Positions 6,881 through 8,779 of a stretch of DNA of 8,779 nt are shown one piece after another. The translations under genes and the position numbers were made by a program. The notes under the pieces were generated by a model. The model was given only the letters and a program-made list of their open reading frames with translations. It did not search any database and was not told where the DNA came from. Each line of letters opens with the position of its first letter. Position 1 is the stretch's first letter. The stretch comes from Clostridiales bacterium (GTDB lineage Bacteria; Bacillota; Clostridia; Saccharofermentanales; UBA5734): contig SLMY01000066.1 of the NCBI GenBank assembly GCA_007133255.1, positions 1 to 8,779 of the forward strand. The letters run 5' to 3'.

Positions 6881-7876
6881 ATGTGGACAAGAAGTGATTT
6901 GAAATATCAGGCAAAGGAAAATCTGCGTGGTAAATACTGGCAGGCCTTCGCGGTGTCTTTGCTGGTCAGCTTGCTGACGTCTGGCTCGGGAACTTTCAGC
7001 TGGAGTTTTAGCGCAGGTGATTTTAATATCTTTGGCAATGGAAGTTCTTTCAGACCCTGGCATGGTGAACCATTCAGCGGCGATTTCAGTTTTAACATGC
7101 CGTTCGACTCATTCTTTGGCAGCAATATTTTTATACTGGTGCTGCTGATTGGCTTGTTCGCAGGCTTGATTGCCCTGGCCTACTCAATCTTCATCGCGCC
7201 GGTCATCCAGGTTGGCGGCAACCGTTGGTTTTCACGCAACCGTGAATCACAGGCCACTCCGGCGATCGGGCAGCTGTTTCACACGTTCCGCTATGGCAAT
7301 TTCCTTCCTGTTGTTGGCAGTATGTTCTGGATGAATCTCTTTTTGTTCCTGTGGGGACTATTGGCTTTTATTCCTACAATTCTGGTCACGTTTTTCGCTG
7401 TAGCCCGCATGATCAACCTTCAGGTTTTCCGCCAGAATATAACGGAGGAAATGCTGGGACAATTCTTATGGGAAGCTATGCCACTAATTGTCTTCTGGGT
7501 GATCGGCAGTATCGCCTTTTCCATTCCAGCGATTATAAAAAGCTACAGTTATCGGATGACACCCTGGATTCTGGGAGACAATCCGAAGATTGGCTACAAA
7601 CGTGCTCTGAAGCTTTCAATGGGACTGACATCCGGACATAAATTTAATATGTTTATCCTGGATTTGTCTTTTATCGGCTGGTTTCTTCTCGGTGTGATTG
7701 CCTGTGGTATAGGCGTTTTCTTTGTGCTTCCATATTATGCGGCGGTTCAGGCGGAACTGTATGCCACCTTGCGGCATAACGCGGTCAATCAGCAGCTGAC
7801 CAGTATGGAAGAATTGGGATTTATTCCAGTTCAGCAGCATGGCAGCCCGCGGCAGGATGTTGTCGCGCCAGATTAA
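6881..7876 (+). CDS. DUF975 family integral membrane protein
   Basis: A 331-residue membrane protein of the DUF975 family, whose biochemical role is unknown to me. The N-terminus MWTRSDLKYQAKENLRGKYW is the family's typical opening. The hydrophobic profile suggests membrane segments at about 21-34, 82-109, 143-176 (perhaps two), 199-221 and 255-289. The family hallmark near the C-terminus is present: GHKFNMFILDLSFIGW (252-267), then GIGVFFVLPYYAAVQAELY (276-294). Between the first two segments, residues 37-81 form a loop very rich in Phe, Gly and Ser, predicted outside the membrane. The C-terminal 30 or so residues are polar and probably cytoplasmic. It has a strong ribosome site and its own candidate promoter, divergent from argJ. 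A weak hairpin follows, so it may be monocistronic. No catalytic motif is visible. Confidence 0.88.
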   Translation: MWTRSDLKYQAKENLRGKYWQAFAVSLLVSLLTSGSGTFSWSFSAGDFNIFGNGSSFRPWHGEPFSGDFSFNMPFDSFFGSNIFILVLLIGLFAGLIALAYSIFIAPVIQVGGNRWFSRNRESQATPAIGQLFHTFRYGNFLPVVGSMFWMNLFLFLWGLLAFIPTILVTFFAVARMINLQVFRQNITEEMLGQFLWEAMPLIVFWVIGSIAFSIPAIIKSYSYRMTPWILGDNPKIGYKRALKLSMGLTSGHKFNMFILDLSFIGWFLLGVIACGIGVFFVLPYYAAVQAELYATLRHNAVNQQLTSMEELGFIPVQQHGSPRQDVVAPD

Positions 7877-7884
7877 AGCGAGTT

Positions 7885-7920
7885 TTCGCAGCACACAGTC
7901 CAAGCAGCAAACGCTGCGAA
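7885..7920 (+). terminator. Possible weak terminator hairpin after the DUF975 gene
   Basis: TTCGCAGC (7885-7892) and GCTGCGAA (7913-7920) are perfect 8-base inverted arms with a 20-base loop, starting 9 bases after the stop codon. The following TTGTTAT is only a poor U-tract and overlaps the next promoter. It may terminate weakly, protect the mRNA end, or act as an operator for the downstream promoter. Confidence 0.4.
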
Positions 7921-7921
7921 T

Positions 7922-7930
7922 TGTTATAAT
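7922..7930 (+). promoter_or_regulatory. Extended -10 promoter for the FAD dehydrogenase
   Basis: TGTTATAAT matches the extended -10 consensus TGnTATAAT exactly. No good -35 hexamer is seen 16-18 bases upstream, which is usual for extended -10 promoters. Transcription would start near 7937, leaving a leader of about 138 bases before the ATG at 8075. Confidence 0.6.
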
Positions 7931-7941
7931 AAACAGTGAAG

Positions 7942-8011
7942 CAGTTACTATTAAAAGCGAAAAGCGAAACCCCCCTTTTTTAACTATGGGGATATAAGCT
8001 TTAAGTAACTG
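7942..8011 (+). other. Candidate structured 5' leader RNA upstream of the FAD dehydrogenase
   Basis: CAGTTACT (7942-7949) pairs perfectly with AGTAACTG (8004-8011). The stem continues, after a small asymmetric bulge, with AAAGC (7954-7958) against GCTTT (7998-8002). Inside it a C6T6 tract (7970-7981) can pair its C run with GGGG (7988-7991). The inner part is purine-rich, with the heptamer AAAAGCG tandemly repeated at 7953-7966. I do not recognise a known riboswitch class. It may be a regulatory leader, an mRNA-stabilising element or an operator. Confidence 0.4.
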
Positions 8012-8062
8012 GCAGCATTCTGTAATTAGCACTTTTATAGAGTCATAAGTCAACAACTGTTA

Positions 8063-8068
8063 AGAGGA
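8063..8068 (+). promoter_or_regulatory. Ribosome binding site of the FAD dehydrogenase
   Basis: AGAGGA lies 6 bases before the ATG at 8075. Just upstream, ACTGTT (8056-8061) is complementary to AACAGT (7932-7937) near the proposed transcript start, so partial masking by the leader is conceivable. Confidence 0.65.
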
Positions 8069-8074
8069 AACTAA

Positions 8075-8779
8075 ATGAGTAAACAATATGACGTGATTAT
8101 CATTGGTGCTGGCCTTTCCGGTATCTTTGCCGGATATGAGCTGATAACGAAGCGGCCTAATCTGAAAGTCGCTTTAATTGAGCAGGGCATGGATATCCGC
8201 CATCGCAGCTGCCCGATTATTGAGAAGAAAACGAACAACTGTGTCAGCTGCCGCTACTGCGCTATTATGCGTGGTTTCGGCGGTGCCGGTGCTTTTTCCG
8301 ATGGTAAGTTTAATTTCACAACCCAGTTCGGCGGCTGGCTGACGGATTACATGCCGGATGGAAAAGTGATGGACCTGATTAATTATGTTGACAAGGTGAA
8401 TCAGAAATTCGGCGCGACAGATGAAGTTTATTCAACCAAAACCCCGGCGGCTGAAAAGATCAGGAAAGAAGCGATTGGCTATGATCTGCATCTGCTTGAT
8501 GCCAGCTGCAAGCATCTGGGGACAGAGTGTAACCGTGAGATCCTGGCCGCGCAATACGATTTTCTTGAGCAGCATCTAGACTTAATGTGTCAGACGCAAG
8601 TGACCGAAATTGAGCAAGACAAACAAAAAGAATTTAAACTTCAGACCAGTCAAGGTGACATGACCTGCCGCTGGCTGGTTGTGGCGCCCGGACGCTCCGG
8701 AGCCGAATGGTTCAGTGACCAGTGTAAGAAACTGAAGCTGAAAATGATTAATAATCAGGTTGATATTGGTGTGAGAGTG
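8075..8779 (+). CDS. FAD-dependent dehydrogenase (COG2509-like), 3'-truncated by the window edge
   Basis: The frame is open from ATG 8075 to the last base, giving 235 residues; the C-terminal part is outside the window. The N-terminus is a Rossmann FAD-binding fold: YDVIIIGAGLSG (dinucleotide motif G11-A-G-L-S-G16), with Glu36 at the end of the second strand to hold the ribose. Then come four cysteines, C46 and C56/C59/C62, followed by GFGGAGAFSDGK (67-78), a pattern characteristic of FAD-dependent dehydrogenases grouped as COG2509. VVAPGRSG at 202-209 is the later FAD-contacting segment. Substrate is unknown; relatives are annotated only as NAD(P)/FAD-dependent oxidoreductases. The cysteine cluster could bind an iron-sulfur cluster or other metal, but this is inference. 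It has its own extended -10 promoter and a long leader after the DUF975 gene. Confidence 0.9.
   Translation, partial: MSKQYDVIIIGAGLSGIFAGYELITKRPNLKVALIEQGMDIRHRSCPIIEKKTNNCVSCRYCAIMRGFGGAGAFSDGKFNFTTQFGGWLTDYMPDGKVMDLINYVDKVNQKFGATDEVYSTKTPAAEKIRKEAIGYDLHLLDASCKHLGTECNREILAAQYDFLEQHLDLMCQTQVTEIEQDKQKEFKLQTSQGDMTCRWLVVAPGRSGAEWFSDQCKKLKLKMINNQVDIGVRV

Noticed and set aside
7986..7997. Tiny upstream ORF ATG-GGG-ATA-TAA in the leader
   Set aside because: No ribosome binding site before it and only three codons; the G-run is better explained as a helix arm.
7616..8056. A 146-codon minus-strand open frame over the DUF975 end and the following gap
   Set aside because: It overlaps the conserved DUF975 C-terminus, the proposed promoter and the leader, and shows no domain.

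Overview
The window reads as ordinary chromosomal DNA from a low- to mid-GC Bacillota, probably a Clostridia-like anaerobe. This is inferred from protein resemblance only. The signs are a Clp ATPase with the N-terminal four-cysteine finger typical of Clostridia/Bacilli ClpE-type proteins, a DUF975 membrane protein, a cysteine-rich FAD dehydrogenase of the COG2509 type, strong AGGAGG-like ribosome binding sites and sigma-A-like promoters. Codon usage looks even along the window. I see no insertion sequence, phage gene, tRNA, rRNA or CRISPR array.

Layout. Positions 1-2838 (+) hold uvrA, the damage-recognition ATPase of nucleotide excision repair. It is cut by the window edge and lacks roughly its first 43-45 residues, including the first Walker A motif. 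After a 66-base gap comes a Clp/Hsp100 unfoldase of the ClpE/ClpC type (2905-5268, +), which may be co-transcribed with uvrA. A 253-base gap follows, holding a long bidirectional terminator (5392-5447) that serves this rightward unit and the convergent argJ (5522-6730, -). argJ encodes the self-cleaving ornithine/glutamate N-acetyltransferase of the cyclic arginine pathway. A 150-base divergent promoter region (6731-6880) separates argJ from a DUF975 membrane protein (6881-7876, +). A 198-base gap then carries a weak hairpin, an extended -10 promoter and a possible structured leader RNA. Last is the start of a COG2509-type FAD dehydrogenase (8075 to the window end, +).

How the genes relate. 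Only uvrA and the Clp gene look like one transcription unit. Together they would join DNA-lesion recognition with protein unfolding/degradation, a grouping compatible with a stress role but not proof of one. argJ stands alone, without argC, argB or argD beside it. The DUF975 gene and the FAD dehydrogenase each seem to have their own promoter.

I find no clear previously undescribed system. The items most worth a second look are the leader upstream of the FAD dehydrogenase, the C-x9-C-x2-C-x2-C cysteine cluster in that enzyme, the Phe/Gly/Ser-rich loop in the DUF975 protein, and the acidic linker after the zinc finger of the Clp ATPase.
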